DNA of 64,000 bases, from the NCBI GenBank assembly GCA_943737045.1, contig CALSFV010000257.1, positions 558,001 through 622,000 of the forward strand, read 5' to 3'. Under the pieces are notes generated by a model, which made no database searches, was not told the DNA's origin, and worked only from the letters and a program-made list of their open reading frames with translations. Made by a program: the position numbers and the translations under genes. Position 1 is the first letter of the stretch; every line of letters starts with the position of its first letter. Source of the stretch: Parapristionchus giblindavisi. Lineage: Eukaryota; Nematoda; Chromadorea; Rhabditida; Diplogasteridae. Below, piece by piece: positions 46,034 to 59,300 of the stretch.

Positions 46034-47865
46034 CGTCAGTGAGTCGACGGGACGTAGTCCTTCTACAATCAATAATAATCAATCGATAACTGTCAAAACA
46101 ACAAAACAACACAGAAATAAGCATAAACCATAGATCCGCTAATTCGGTTGAACGATGCATTGAAGAGTTGGCAGCCCATTCCTACCGTAGTTAAATTCAA
46201 AAAGTGCGCCTGCACATCACTCCCCACCACGTCGTGCTCTATGATTTCAGCCCGCTCTTTCGCCTTTCTCTTGTCGTTTTTTCAGTGTGTGCGTTTGTCG
46301 TATTCATTTTTTCGGGTCACTTAAAGGAAGACACTCACGATACAGTTACATTTCCCCTCATATGAGGAGAAAAGGAGTGCACAAACCAAAGACAATTGAC
46401 AATTGATCGCACATCGAACTAAAGACACAAAAGGCAACACTATATCGTATTTCCGGTGTGTGTGCATGTTCAAGAAGTGCAACTCTAGAATAAACCGTTC
46501 CACACTCAATCCGGATTCCGCCTATAGCGTAGTGTGGTCACTTGGAAACCTCGCCGAGTACGGTGGATTACTGTAGCTACACCATGATCATACATGGACA
46601 AATAGAATTGTTCAAGCTTATCAGTCTTTCCCATAGATAGAGAGAATAGGCAAATTCGTCCTTCTGTGTCGCTCTCTCTTTGAATTCCGTTAAAGAGAGA
46701 GGATAGAATGTGTACTAGAGAGACAAAGACAACGTGAGAGTGTCTAGACGATTAGACGAACTAGAGAGCATAATAAAGTGAGAGAGTACAGACAGTTAGA
46801 GAAACGAGAGAGTGAGAGAAAATGAGAGAATCGAGTCAGAGTGCGACGAGAGAGCGAAGGAATGTGAGAGAGACAGTGGAAGTGAAATAGGGGCGGAGTG
46901 ATAGCTAGAGGGAGACGAGAAAAGAAGACATCGATGGAGAAGGCTGCCGTCTCCCTCTCCCTTTCCCTCTCCCTCTCCTTTTCTCTCCCTCTACCTCTGA
47001 CTTTCTCCATTTTACTCCCTTACAGTTGTATGCAAACATTGGTTTTCAACCTTAGTCGATTAGGTTTCTCCCTCTTCACTTCTTCTCTATCTAAACTCTC
47101 ACTACTACTTTTTCCTCTTGTCTTTTCACGCTATTTTAGAGCGAATCAATCGCTCCTTTAACTCTTAGAGCACACTTATTTCACTTCACTCTATCATCAT
47201 CATTTTAACTTTGACCATTTCTTTCCAACCATGACTAATTCCCTTTACTACTCTTTTCTACGTATTCGATCACCATCAAATTCACATAATGTAATATCCT
47301 TAATCGTTTGCTTTTTAATCTCTTGTTAGAAATGCGTATAAGAGATTCACTTAATTTTTACTAAATGTCTGATGCAAAACTAAACGAATTACAGAAGCGC
47401 TTCAGTATATAAACCTACTCCCTATGCAGTAAGTGATTCCTAATCCTTAACCAGTAAGTAAGTGCTAAGTTCTTCGAGCCGTAGACCTATTCAAGCGTGG
47501 CTCAGACTCATGGATGTAACGGACAAAAAAGCCCTCTATTCCTTCCGCTTACTTTCTTATGCATAAAAGCGACACTAATCGGACTCTCCGTGTATTACAT
47601 GAGACGACCCCGATTCCATTCACTGTCATTATACCGAATAGATACGAACACTCCACTTTGATCTTTGATCTTTATTACTTGTTGTTTGATCTTTGATCTC
47701 TCGTTGCGATTTACTTGCTTTGTCATCGTTTAACTCTGTATAATACCAGTAGTATGATGTCATTTCCTCCTACTGCCGACTCACTTAATTTCTATGACTC
47801 ATAAACCCCTTGATCTTTGATCTTTGATCTTCATAGTTTGATCTTTGATCTTTAGACTCCCATGA
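46034..47865. promoter_or_regulatory. Divergent intergenic region between alpha-COP and TRAK genes
   Basis: This 1.8 kb separates two divergently transcribed genes and should carry both promoters. A possible 5' UTR acceptor for alpha-COP lies about 30 nt before its ATG. The middle (46620-47000) is GA/TC low-complexity. The TRAK side carries several TTTGATC heptamer runs (47657-47690, 47811-47853), the last ending in a TTTAG that could be a trans-splice or UTR acceptor 12 nt before the ATG. No TATA box or specific operator can be named. Confidence 0.5.
47811..47853. repeat. TTTGATC heptamer tract upstream of TRAK start
   Basis: Two runs of GATCTTT units, separated by TCATAG, end immediately before the TRAK ATG region. 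The same heptamer continues just after exon 1 (47949-47972), so the first exon is bracketed by it. Confidence 0.85.
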
Positions 47866-50800
47866 ATGGCGGAGTCTAGTGACGGTCAGATGCCTCTGGA
47901 TGTCGCGTCCACCTCATCCGCTGACCTGTCCACTCTCCTTCGACAGGTTTGATCTTTGATCTTTGATCTTTGCACTTTGATCTTTGAACTTTACACATCC
48001 TATTTCCTGGTAATTCTTCACCCTTCATCTATTGTGCCTTTGCACATTGAACTCTAATCGACATGAATACTCTTAATTCGAATTACCGTCCAATGGTGAA
48101 ACTCATACGTTCCTGGTTGTGAAAGAACTTGACTATACCATGATTATCGATTGATTTTTATCGATTGATAATCGTTTTTCGGCTCTATCCATCAATCAAT
48201 ATTGCTTATCATGCTCATTCTTGTGCAGTCAAAGATCGTTGTATGGTACTTTCTGTGATAACAACAAGGCATCCACCTTAATCGTAATCTGTGATCGTCA
48301 TTAAAACAAAGAACACAAAAAAACATATTTGCGAGAAATCTATCAGAGAATTTCAAATTAGCTCTGGATGTGCTTTTAAAGGAAAAGCCAATAGATAATT
48401 TGAAACTCTCTTCTCCATCCCTATTCTTTCTCATACTCCAATAGAGTATGGCCAAAATAAGAACCCAAATTATCGTGTGCGTAGTCCCTTTGCTTTCTCA
48501 CAATTCATTATGTATAGAATAATTAATATTTCTTCTCATGAATCTTGTTATTATTATTATTACATCCCAATCTAATTTACCAAACCTCTGAAACTTATTC
48601 TAACCAGATCTGATTAACAAGCCTTGTCTCCTCTCTATCTTTGAGTGAACAGGCCGAACATCTCCACTTTATTCAATTACATTGTCTCTTGTCCATCCAC
48701 TCTTGCATATCTATCTATCTTAAGACTTGAGTGGATTTCTCCCTCTCCTTAATTCTCTCCCTCTGCCTCTCCCTCTCCCTTCACTTCTCCCTCTCCCTCT
48801 GTCTCTGGATCTCCCTCTCTCCCTCTCCATCCGTACCTCTTACCTTATTCTCATCAATCGTTTCACACTCAGAGATACCTCTGAGGGTTGATATCATCAA
48901 TTGCTCAAAAAGAAAGAAATAGGTGGAATGAGAGATAAGAACGCTGTATCAGTCTCATATATCAATCTGAACTCTCTCATTTATACACACTCTCTAACCA
49001 CTCTCTGACTACACTCTCTCCAATTCACATACTCTTTTGCATTTCTCTATGTCTGTACTCTCTCACTTTTCCATATTCTCTCGTCCCTCTGTTTCTCTGT
49101 ACTCTCCATTTACGTGTACTCTCTCACTTCAGCTGACAATTGTTACTTATCAGTTCAATAAGATCAACACAATCATCTATCACTCTTTCAATTTTACACA
49201 AACAAACTTATTTTTAAATATTTAAATAAATAAATATTTAATTCCAGAAGGAACATGATATCGAGATCGCCGCACAGATCGGTCAATCACTTCTGGAGCG
49301 AAATCGTGAACTTCAAATGAGGTATGTATTAAATCGTTCCAGCAGTATCGCAAATTCCTACTAAGTTTCAGTATATATTTCGAGTATCCCTCAGGATTGC
49401 GTGAATCCGATACAGAAAGGCGAGAGAGTGCGGGAAAGTGAGAGAGTGCAGTCAGAGATTGGTGAAAGAGTGTGGGAAAGTGAGAGAGTGACAGAGAAAG
49501 AGAGGGAGTAACAGATCCCACAGAGAGTATCGTCTTACTCTTACACAGTGGACGATGTTGAGACTTTTGAGATTTATTGAAAGAACGATCAAGAAAAGGA
49601 CATTAAAGGGATTTTATGGACCCATTAAGACGAGGGTTATCATAGAGTGCGGTAAAACTAATTCTCATCGGCACGATGCCGGATTTCACCACCAGTGGTT
49701 CAAAATTTCGAAAACAAAACATTCTATAAATATTCCGTCACAGGTTTTCAGTTCATGAAATACTTTTGTTTACTACATCGATATCCTCTAGTTACAGTAA
49801 CCTAACAATCGTTGCAGGAATGAGTTCCTGGAGGAGTCCTTGTCTCAATCGAATGAACAGGCTATACAACTCCGACATGAGCTCCATCGACGCATTGAAC
49901 TCCTTCGTTTCTTCTCTATCGATGATGATGAACTCGGAAAGTAAGGACTTACGATATTTAGTGACTTTTTACTGATTATACGGAAGTATTGAGTAAACTC
50001 ACAAATGGTGCTAAACGACCGGTTACCTGGGAACCGACTCTAGAATTTGGCTTTATAACGTAAACATTACTCATCTGAAAAAGATTGTTTCCTTCCTCAA
50101 ACGATGATGAGCAAAGATTCATCAAATAAGCAGTTTCCGGTTTGGAATCTTCAGTTTAATACCGTCAAAACGAAAAAAAGTGAAACAATTTTCAATAATT
50201 TTGAAAAATTTTGAAAAAAGTTCACAAGATCCCCTGTTTGAGCATTTTTCACGATCTTGAAAATGTATTATCTAAGGTTTTTCATTGTGGATGTGTTTGC
50301 CTAATACAGTTATGCACGACGAAAGTGAAAAAAAATAATCGGGAACGCTCCACAGCAGAATTGGTATACTGTAGCATACTGTAGAATCTTACTGTAAAAC
50401 TGCTGCCATCGAGCTTTTTTCGTCTAATAATGGTTATATATAGCATTACCTGACTTCCTATAGCGTATTTGCACTGTTTGGATCTTGGCAAAGATCAGGC
50501 TGCAAAAGTGGTATACTGTAGAAACCGTATACCAGTTTCACAAAACAGCGTTCTCAGTAATTAATTTCAAAATTATTCTTCACAGGTAAATTAGGCTAGC
50601 TCAGAGATGCTCAAATACCTTATTATCTAAAAAAAACTAGCAACCCCATTTAGATATCATGATTCAAAATTTTCAAAATCTTGTGAACTTTTGTCAAAAT
50701 TTTTCAAAAATTTTGACAAATGTTTCACTTTTTTTCGTTTTGACGGTACATATTTGATCTACTCTGAGAGAGTCTCCCGAAGAAGTCATAGAAAAACGTT

Positions 50801-53262
50801 GGATAGAGCCTAGACGGAGATTGTTAATCAGATGTGGTTAGGATATGATTCAGAGGTTTGGTAAATAAGGGACATAATAATAATAATAATAATACTGAAG
50901 GAGTGTTTCGGGTAGAAAATCTAACGGATATGCGTACTGTGCGACTATCTAGCTTTTTCCTAGGAGTTTTTCTAGCCTAGCCACTATCTAGCCTTTTCAA
51001 GAAGCTTTTCTGTGATTTTTCACAATCTTGCAACTATCTAGCTTTTTTTTTTGGTGACTATTTCAGGAGTCGCTTTCTCACAATCAGAGTAAGTGCTTCA
51101 ATAAATAACAGCTAGGAAAACGGAAAATTGAATAATTTGCTTCTGCACAATAAGATCTCAAGAATGAGTGAAGAAAAGTTCCTAATTCTGGTTTATGCAT
51201 GCCAAATTTTATGTGATCAGTGCATAAAGTATGACATTCCCTCTTGGAAGTGTTCTTCACACGTGAAAAAGTCTCTTGATTGAATAAACTAATGGAACTC
51301 TGCCCTTGATCTCACGATCAAACATTACTATCTAATCTATTTCAAACCAGTTTTGCTATCACTTCGATGATTATGCACTTGTATAAATTATAAATTGTTA
51401 ATCGATGATTTGTTCGAAAACTGGCAGACGTCAGACGTCTAATGGGTTTTGATAATCTAAGAACTCAATGTAGTCAAATTCATGAAAACATCAGTATCAT
51501 GTCAAGAATTTGGCATTGAATAGACATCCCAATGCTTCGTTACGATTCAAAAACCATAGTATATCTAAGCAAACGAAGTCACCAATGTTCTCTTACATGC
51601 TTACATGAGTTTTCACACACAAGTTTGTGTACAAATATCGTGGTAGAACTGAGAAGAGTGAGTTGAGGCTAAGGAACAGTCACGTCTATCCATATTACCA
51701 CACAAACTGTGTTTCATGATGCTTACGATACTTTACTACTAACAAAGTTACATAAATAAACACCGGAAGTCCTCTCTGACTTCCGGCTATGAAGGAAAGA
51801 TCTAGAAATAGAAGGTATAAGGAAGTAAACGAATCAAAATAAGTTTCAAATCGTAAATAAGTGCGAGTAAGATGATTTAATACGAACATGGCGTAATACA
51901 TATCAAATATAAATATTCAACAACTGTTGTAAATATACAGTAATCCGTACATTCGTGCCAAGACCCTCTTTGGTATGCATGTACAAGACATCGCTGGACA
52001 TCTCACTCACCAAAGCAAACAAAATCGTAAAATCGTGTGACGACTGTCTACAGGGAAAGATATTCTTGTACGAAAACATATGCACTCCGCTTGGGCAAAC
52101 ACTACATGTTTTACGCTAAGATTCGTGTTGTTTACTAAAATCACTCAGGCGAAGGACAATTTTTATATAGTTATTTTTGGTAGTAAAGATTTGGTCAACG
52201 ACCTCTTGCAGGCAGATGATAGAGAATTCATGAAGGATACAATTCCTTTTGGGTCTATATTGTGTAAGACTAAATTAGAATTGTTCAAGAACTGTGATAT
52301 TCTTCGCGTGCCAATTGCTCCTTTGACGTTGTGCAAAAACAAAATACAAGAACATTCAATCTTGCAAAATATTGTAGTCACATTACTGTTAAAAATGTAA
52401 ATATCAAGGATACTGTAATATTGGTTACAATTATCGATTGATTTCAGTGACGGTGACGCTTCGACATCTTCGCTATGTCGACAACTGGAACGACTGAGAC
52501 GAGAGAATCTACGATTGACAGCTGAGAGTAATGTACTTAGGAGGTACGGTATAGGCTAATCGATTATTGGCTCCATGTACAAGAAGGTTGATACAAATGT
52601 GGCAAGGTTTGGGGGTTTGTTAGATGTCGTACAGAGAGTTATCGTCAGTTTATGCTCCATCCAACGTTCCTATGCGAAATTACAATTCATCCAGATGTAT
52701 CGAAGTTTCACTCCGATCATTTCCTGATTATATCTTCGATTTTATTTGATACCGATTCGAGCACTATTCCATAATCAATCAATAATCTTAAAGAACGTGG
52801 CTACAGTAATGGTCCCACCATCAATCAATAAATCGATATTCCAGAGATCTCGAGGGGAAAGACAACGAACAACGACGGGCAGTATTTGAGATCGAAGCAC
52901 AGCTAACTTCTGTTACTACTCAGGTTAGAATATCCATTTACTTCCTTCATATTGCGTCAAGGATTTCTTGCTTTATCTCAATTTCTCCTTTCTCTCCATC
53001 ACCTTCTCCCTCTCTCTCCCTCTGGCTTTTACTCTCTCCCTCTACCTTTTACTCCCCTCCTCTCCCTCTCCCTCTCCCTCTCCAACCTTCTCGCTTTACA
53101 GCCTTAGTGTCATCGTATACAGTGTGTGCGTGTTGTAGATATCGATGACCCTCAGGGGGTGACTTGATCCCCTCTCCCCTCTTTCTCTCTCTCCCTCTCC
53201 CTCCCTCTCTCCTCTCGCCCTCTCTCTCTCTCTCTCTCTCTCTCTCCCACTCTCTCTCTCTC

Positions 53263-53318
<56 letters not shown>

Positions 53319-56300
53319 CTCTCTCTCCCCCCTCTCTCAAACACATATTCCCGAAGTAAACAACAAGACAGAACACTGGAAGAGAGGGGATGACCATTTC
53401 GGACCAATGAGGAGATTAGACGAATAACAACTATAGGCCTACCTCTCCTTTGTCTCCTTCTCGATATTTCTCCCTCTCCTTCCCCTCCCTCTCTTAGTAA
53501 GTATGCACTCTAGTTAATCAAGTACCACTGAAAAATCCATAATCCCCTGGGAATAACCTACAGTAATCTACAGTAATCTATGCACGGTAATCTACTGTAA
53601 TGACCCTCGATTACACTGTCTAGTACTACGTGACCCCTATTATATCTGGATTACTAATCATTCGTTTCCGGGATGGTGAAATATATTCCTCACAAAAACG
53701 CTCCGCGTTTTTTGGGACACCACATGTTTGTTAGCTACAGCGTGACTGTGGGAAATCACGTGGATTCTGGAATTATATAAACACCAAAAAACGTCTGTAT
53801 ATGGCTACGTTTCCTAATGTGACCATAGATCACCATAGATCATGACACAGATTCTGGAAAGAATAAATAACGGTGTGTATAAAGGCGACGTTTCCTAATG
53901 TGAACACACCATCGATCATCGAACTCATTCATGAATAACTGGAGCACTTCTCATGATATCTTGTTCATATTGGTCAGATTTGTGATCATCGAACCTGTTC
54001 ATTTGTCCCCCTCCTTTCCTGGTCTCACATTCAATCATCAACGTCCACTGTGTTCAAAAGTTACGAAAAAACGAGAAAAGCACAGAAAACTCTTCTCTTT
54101 TCACACACTCTCTCGCTTCTTTTTTTGAAAGAGATATCTGTAGGCTCTAAATTCTGTAAAAAAATGCAAATCAATGAAAAATCAAAAGTTCGATTTATCG
54201 GTGTCTCTCAAATGGATATTCAAAATGACATCATGAACTTCTAAATACTTACTCTTTCTCAATCTCATCTTTTCTACTTCTCCTCTCTCTATCACTTCCA
54301 CTCTTGAACTGGGCTAATTCGTTCTCATTCGATTATTTATATCACTAGAACATTATTTATAGTGGTAAGAACTTAATTTTTATCGATGATAAGTGCACAA
54401 TTGGGTTCATGTTTAACCATATTGCAGTCCTTTTTTCATTGGTTCTTTCGATTGCATCAATAGACCCACTTATCGGGAAAACATCTAGTGTTCACACAAT
54501 GCTCATGTCGTTCGCCCTCTTCTAACTTCTCGCCTCTACCTCTCTCTCTCTTCCTCTCCCTCTCCCTCTCTCTACCTCTCCCTTTTCTCTCCCTCTCCCC
54601 CTCTCTCTCTCCCTCTCCCTACCTTCCCCCATTTAATCCAACTCATTCGTTCCGGTTTTTCTCTCACATTCAATACTTTTTCCCATACTCTTTTCGTGTA
54701 TTTGTCGATAGTCAAATATATAGGAACGAAGAAGATGATAAGGGAAATAAGAATGGAATGTAAACAATATGCAAATCATAGATATATGACAATCGTTACG
54801 GATTATTTAATCCTTTAAAGGTAGAGAAACCAAGATCTCATTCCTATGAATTAATCAGAAACGTTTGAAACGCTAAAAAAACTCTTAGAAATGTCCCATT
54901 ACCTCTCAATTCTCTGTCGCATCAGAGTAACGAAACAAGTTGTTTCAGAAAGCTAAAGATCGTGAGAAATAACAAAATGTCAGTCTGAAACACATCTAAA
55001 CCAGGAAGAGAAATTTATCACAATATATCATTTCATAATTTCTGAACTTTTTCATAATTCAACATAATAATAAATATTTTTGTCATTCGATCCGAGTGCA
55101 CGCCTTTTGTTCTAAAGAATCTTAGTGATCTCGGGTGACGTACTTATCAAACTCTCCCTCTCCTTCTGCTTCTACCTCTCCCTCTACCTCTCCCTCTCCC
55201 TAATCTTCACCCTCTGATGTGTCGCTAAGACATATTACACAGAAGTACTACGGAGAGGGATGAGAGAAGAGATTCTAAAGACACAATATAATGGAATATT
55301 TGTGATGGAGTTCAATGAAGATGGTGATGAGAGAAATAAGGAGAGGGAGAGATTCTAGAGGGAGAGAGAAAGGGATAGGCCCCAGAGGGAGAGGGAGAGA
55401 TCCAAGAGGGAGAGGGAGAGATCCAAGAGGGAGAGGGAGAGATCCAAGAGGGAGAGGGAGAGAGGGCGAGAAAGATAATGCCAACAGAGCACCGTGAACA
55501 GTACAAATAGAGGAATGAGTATGAACGATAGTTCTATTGGAGGAAATATTGGGTACATCTATACAGAGCACACGATAGATACGAACTTCGAGAGGGTTCG
55601 AAACATCCATTATGATTAGTCACAGCATATTTTTCCAGTAATTCATGCGCTAGAGACTTTCTACATGATGATCAAATATTTTACATACATATTTATGGTG
55701 GGCATACACATTGTAACTTCAATTTTGAATCCACAAATTTGGAACTTTTTATATATAATTGTAGAATTGTCACCAGCACATTTGCAAACATAGTTATGTA
55801 AATGTACACATTAGAACTGATTATAAGGAACTCTAATTTTGAATACGCAAATTTGTAACTATGAATTTGTATCCAGAAATTTGGAACCAAAAATTTGTAA
55901 CCATCATATTTGAACCGAGGAAGTAAAACCATCATTGTTTTGGTTAACGAAATTGCGCTCAACGAATCTGATACGAATCGAATCCAAATATGATGGTTCC
56001 AAATTCCTGGTTACAAAGTTTTGCTTACAAATGTTTGGTTACAAATTTCTGGTTACAAATTTCTGGTTACAATTTCATAGTTACAAATTTGCGTATTCAA
56101 AATTAGAGCTCCTTATAATCAGTTCCAATGTGTACATTTACATAACTATGTTTGCAAATGTGCTGGTGACAATTCTACAGTTCTATTTTTTCGTTTTCAA
56201 TTTGCCAGTTACAAAGTGTTGAGTTCCAATTTTTAAGTTACAAAGTGTATGCCCACCCATATTTATATATTATACATATTACATACATATTACATATTTT

Positions 56301-59300
56301 TCATTCAAATAGGTGCTATTTTTATTTTCTTTCGATGTGTATTTTTTAAGTACATACATGGTATTCAAATGTCATGAAAGAAAAGAAAAAGATCGCGAGA
56401 GAGTGTGTGAAACTATGAGAGTTTTCTCTGTTTCTCTTTTTAGGCTACTTTTGTACATCAGAAATAGATACATACGAATTACACTTGGGTATTTTGAAGC
56501 AGCTGTGAGCGTTCTTTGGGTCGTACGTGCAGAACATAGTTATGGATAGAGATAGCTGTCATATCATCTGTCTGTTCCTTGTCATGAAACGAGGAAGTCA
56601 GTCCCTAATCACAGAGTTTCGTTAGACAAATATAATATCCAATTATATGAGTGCATTTGAATGTCTATCATGATTTATTTATTTTATAATATCAAATTAA
56701 TATGATTATGAAAGATCATGTTTCGATTAGACTCATAAACAAAGTCATAATACCCCATATTTTATCCCTAAATAGTAGTATTCAATGCGTACAAAGCCTT
56801 GCCAACGTTCCCGAGGGATAGACCAGTAAGCCCATTGGAAAGTCAAAGTAGGCGATTACAGTAACCCGATTACTCGATCAGTTGGAGCGTAGACTAGGGC
56901 GTATTTGTGACTTAAAGTTTCAAAGTGCATGAAAGTTGACTGATCGACTGCCACTTGTAGTGATGAATGAATGATGGAAAAGATGGGATTGGTCTTATGA
57001 TGAAAGATGGGGATTTTATGCAATATATTAACATTCTGGGGGATGCGTTACAAGAAATAGCCAAAAGTAGCCTGTATTACATATGAATAACCCGGCCGAA
57101 AGTAGAATGTATATACAATTCTTCGTATTATTCTAAATACATGTATATCAATGATTTCCTTCCGTTCACTGACTAACAAATAATACCAAACATTGTTCCG
57201 GAACGTAGAATTCTTCCGTATCTTTCCATTCTTTGTTCTCTCCATTTCTCTAGCACTCTCTTCATTCACCATACACTCTCATCTGTCTATTCTCGTCCAT
57301 TCAATTCATATCCCTCATTTATGTGATCATCGCCGATTCCACCAATGGAAGATTTAGTGTGAAAACAGAAGGAGAGGGAGAGGGGTAGAGGGAGAGGGAG
57401 AGGGAGAGGGAGAGGGAGAGGGGAGAGGGAGAGGGGAGAGGGAGAGGGAGAAGGAGAGGGAGAGGGAGAGGGAGAGGGAGAGGGAGAGGGAGAGGGAGAG
57501 GGAGAGGGAGAGGGAGAGGGAGAGGGAGAGGGAGAGGGAGAGGGAGAGGGAGAGGGAGAGGGAGAGGGAGAGGGAGAGGGAGAGGGAGAGGGAGAGGGAG
57601 AGGGAGAGGGAGAGGGAGAGAAATCAAATATTTAGTCATGACAAGGGGGCTGAGAATAGATAACACTTCCAGGGGAGTTAGTAAAAGGGAGAATGAAAGT
57701 AATAGAGGAATGAGTAGGAGCAATAGACAGGATATCATAGGATATTCACATTCATACTATTTGTTTATTGATATCACCTATTCGAGTTAAGGAACGGAGA
57801 GTAATATTGTGTAATACGAAAAGAAATTTTAGTTTTGTTAAATAATAAGCGTGTAATAATAAACCACTCTTAAATTAGTCTAGTAATAAACTTAAACTAT
57901 TTGCAGGCAGCCAAACTCCAAGCGTCTATCACGAAGAAGAATGAAGAATGTGCCATTCATGGGGAGAATATCTCAAGACTCATCGATGAAGTTGCCCGGA
58001 GAAGTACTCGAGAGAAAGATGTATGATCTTTGATCTTTGGTCTTTGATCTTTGATCTCTGTCAGCTCATCATGCGCTGTTTACACCAGTCATTATTATGA
58101 GCGATGGGGTCGAGTAATAATCACAACAGATGGAAGAATGAGATATCTGGAGTGGAGGCATAAAGATGAATAACATGCGGCTCTTTTTCTCATACTTTTA
58201 TTCTATGCGATAATTTACACAAGAATGAGAGAGAACAGATGTCCTCATGAAGAAATATCTTAAGATTATTCCCAGATGTGCCCACTTAACGAAAATCGAT
58301 AATTGATTTTTGATCTTTGATCTTTGAACTTTCAGTTAACGGAGGAGAACGAGAACCTCATAGATCAACTCGAGGAAGCTTTGGCTCGTGAGAATGAACT
58401 TGCCGAACAAATGAACGGAATGCAGAATCTCTACGCCGAGGTTTGATCTTTGATCTTTCGATCTTCAATCTTCAAACATTCCTTTCCAGCTCAAGACCAT
58501 GTTCCATGACGCCGAGGAAGAGCTTCGTTCCTACCGCAAGAAACCCTCTCCCTATCGTACACCGTCTGTCGATTCACTCTATGATTCTCTGGCTAGTGAA
58601 CTGGAGACCTCAGATAGTGGGAGATGGACGCCGAGGAATCGTCGAGACGCCGCGCCAAGACAACTACAGTACACATCGCCTGAGGCTATAGAACCAGCTA
58701 AAGAGGAGTCTACTCCAACTGCCAATGGTCTCAGTCTAGCTGAAGAGTTAGCAATCACATCCGAGGCTGAAACGACGGAGACAGCCGCTGAACCACTCAC
58801 GACCAAAACCCTAGAAGCGATTGAGGAACCACCACCACCTGATCCACCTCGGGCTGAGGAACCGAAGGAACCGACGGTACCGGATGTACCAGAGGAACCG
58901 ATCCCCGAGGCACCTACACCACCGGTTGAAGAGACTAAGGAGGACTTAGCTAAGGAGGTGGTTAAGGACGACCTTAAGACTAAGGACGTTGTGGTCGAAA
59001 GGAGTCTTCTCTTCTCGTATGATAGTGAGATATCACTCGCTGTTCCTCCCCAGAAGAAGATGCCCGAGTATATTGACACTCCGGAGGATGAACAAAGACC
59101 ACCATCCAGGTAATCAACTTAACCTTAGCCTTAATCTTAACTTACACTTATGTCCTAAGCCACAGATTAATTAGGGGACAGATTAAGACTTAGGAACGGT
59201 CTCTTCATTTCACATGCTATTTCTCTGTTCTCTGTAATCAATAAGAAGCGAAGAGACGGTTCACAAGATTTTTGCTTCCTTTAAGAACTCCCATCTTAAC

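Noticed and set aside
53096..53427. Arg/Glu-rich and Ser/Leu-rich frames on both strands
   Set aside because: Products of the CT microsatellite in TRAK intron 5.
57319..57738. 139-codon minus-strand frame rich in Pro-Leu
   Set aside because: It is the translation of the (GGGAGA)n microsatellite in a TRAK intron; there is no domain and no splice support.
58579..59079. 166-codon minus-strand Ser-rich frame
   Set aside because: It is the antisense shadow of the large TRAK exon at 58490-59109, whose frame matches its neighbours and conserved motifs.
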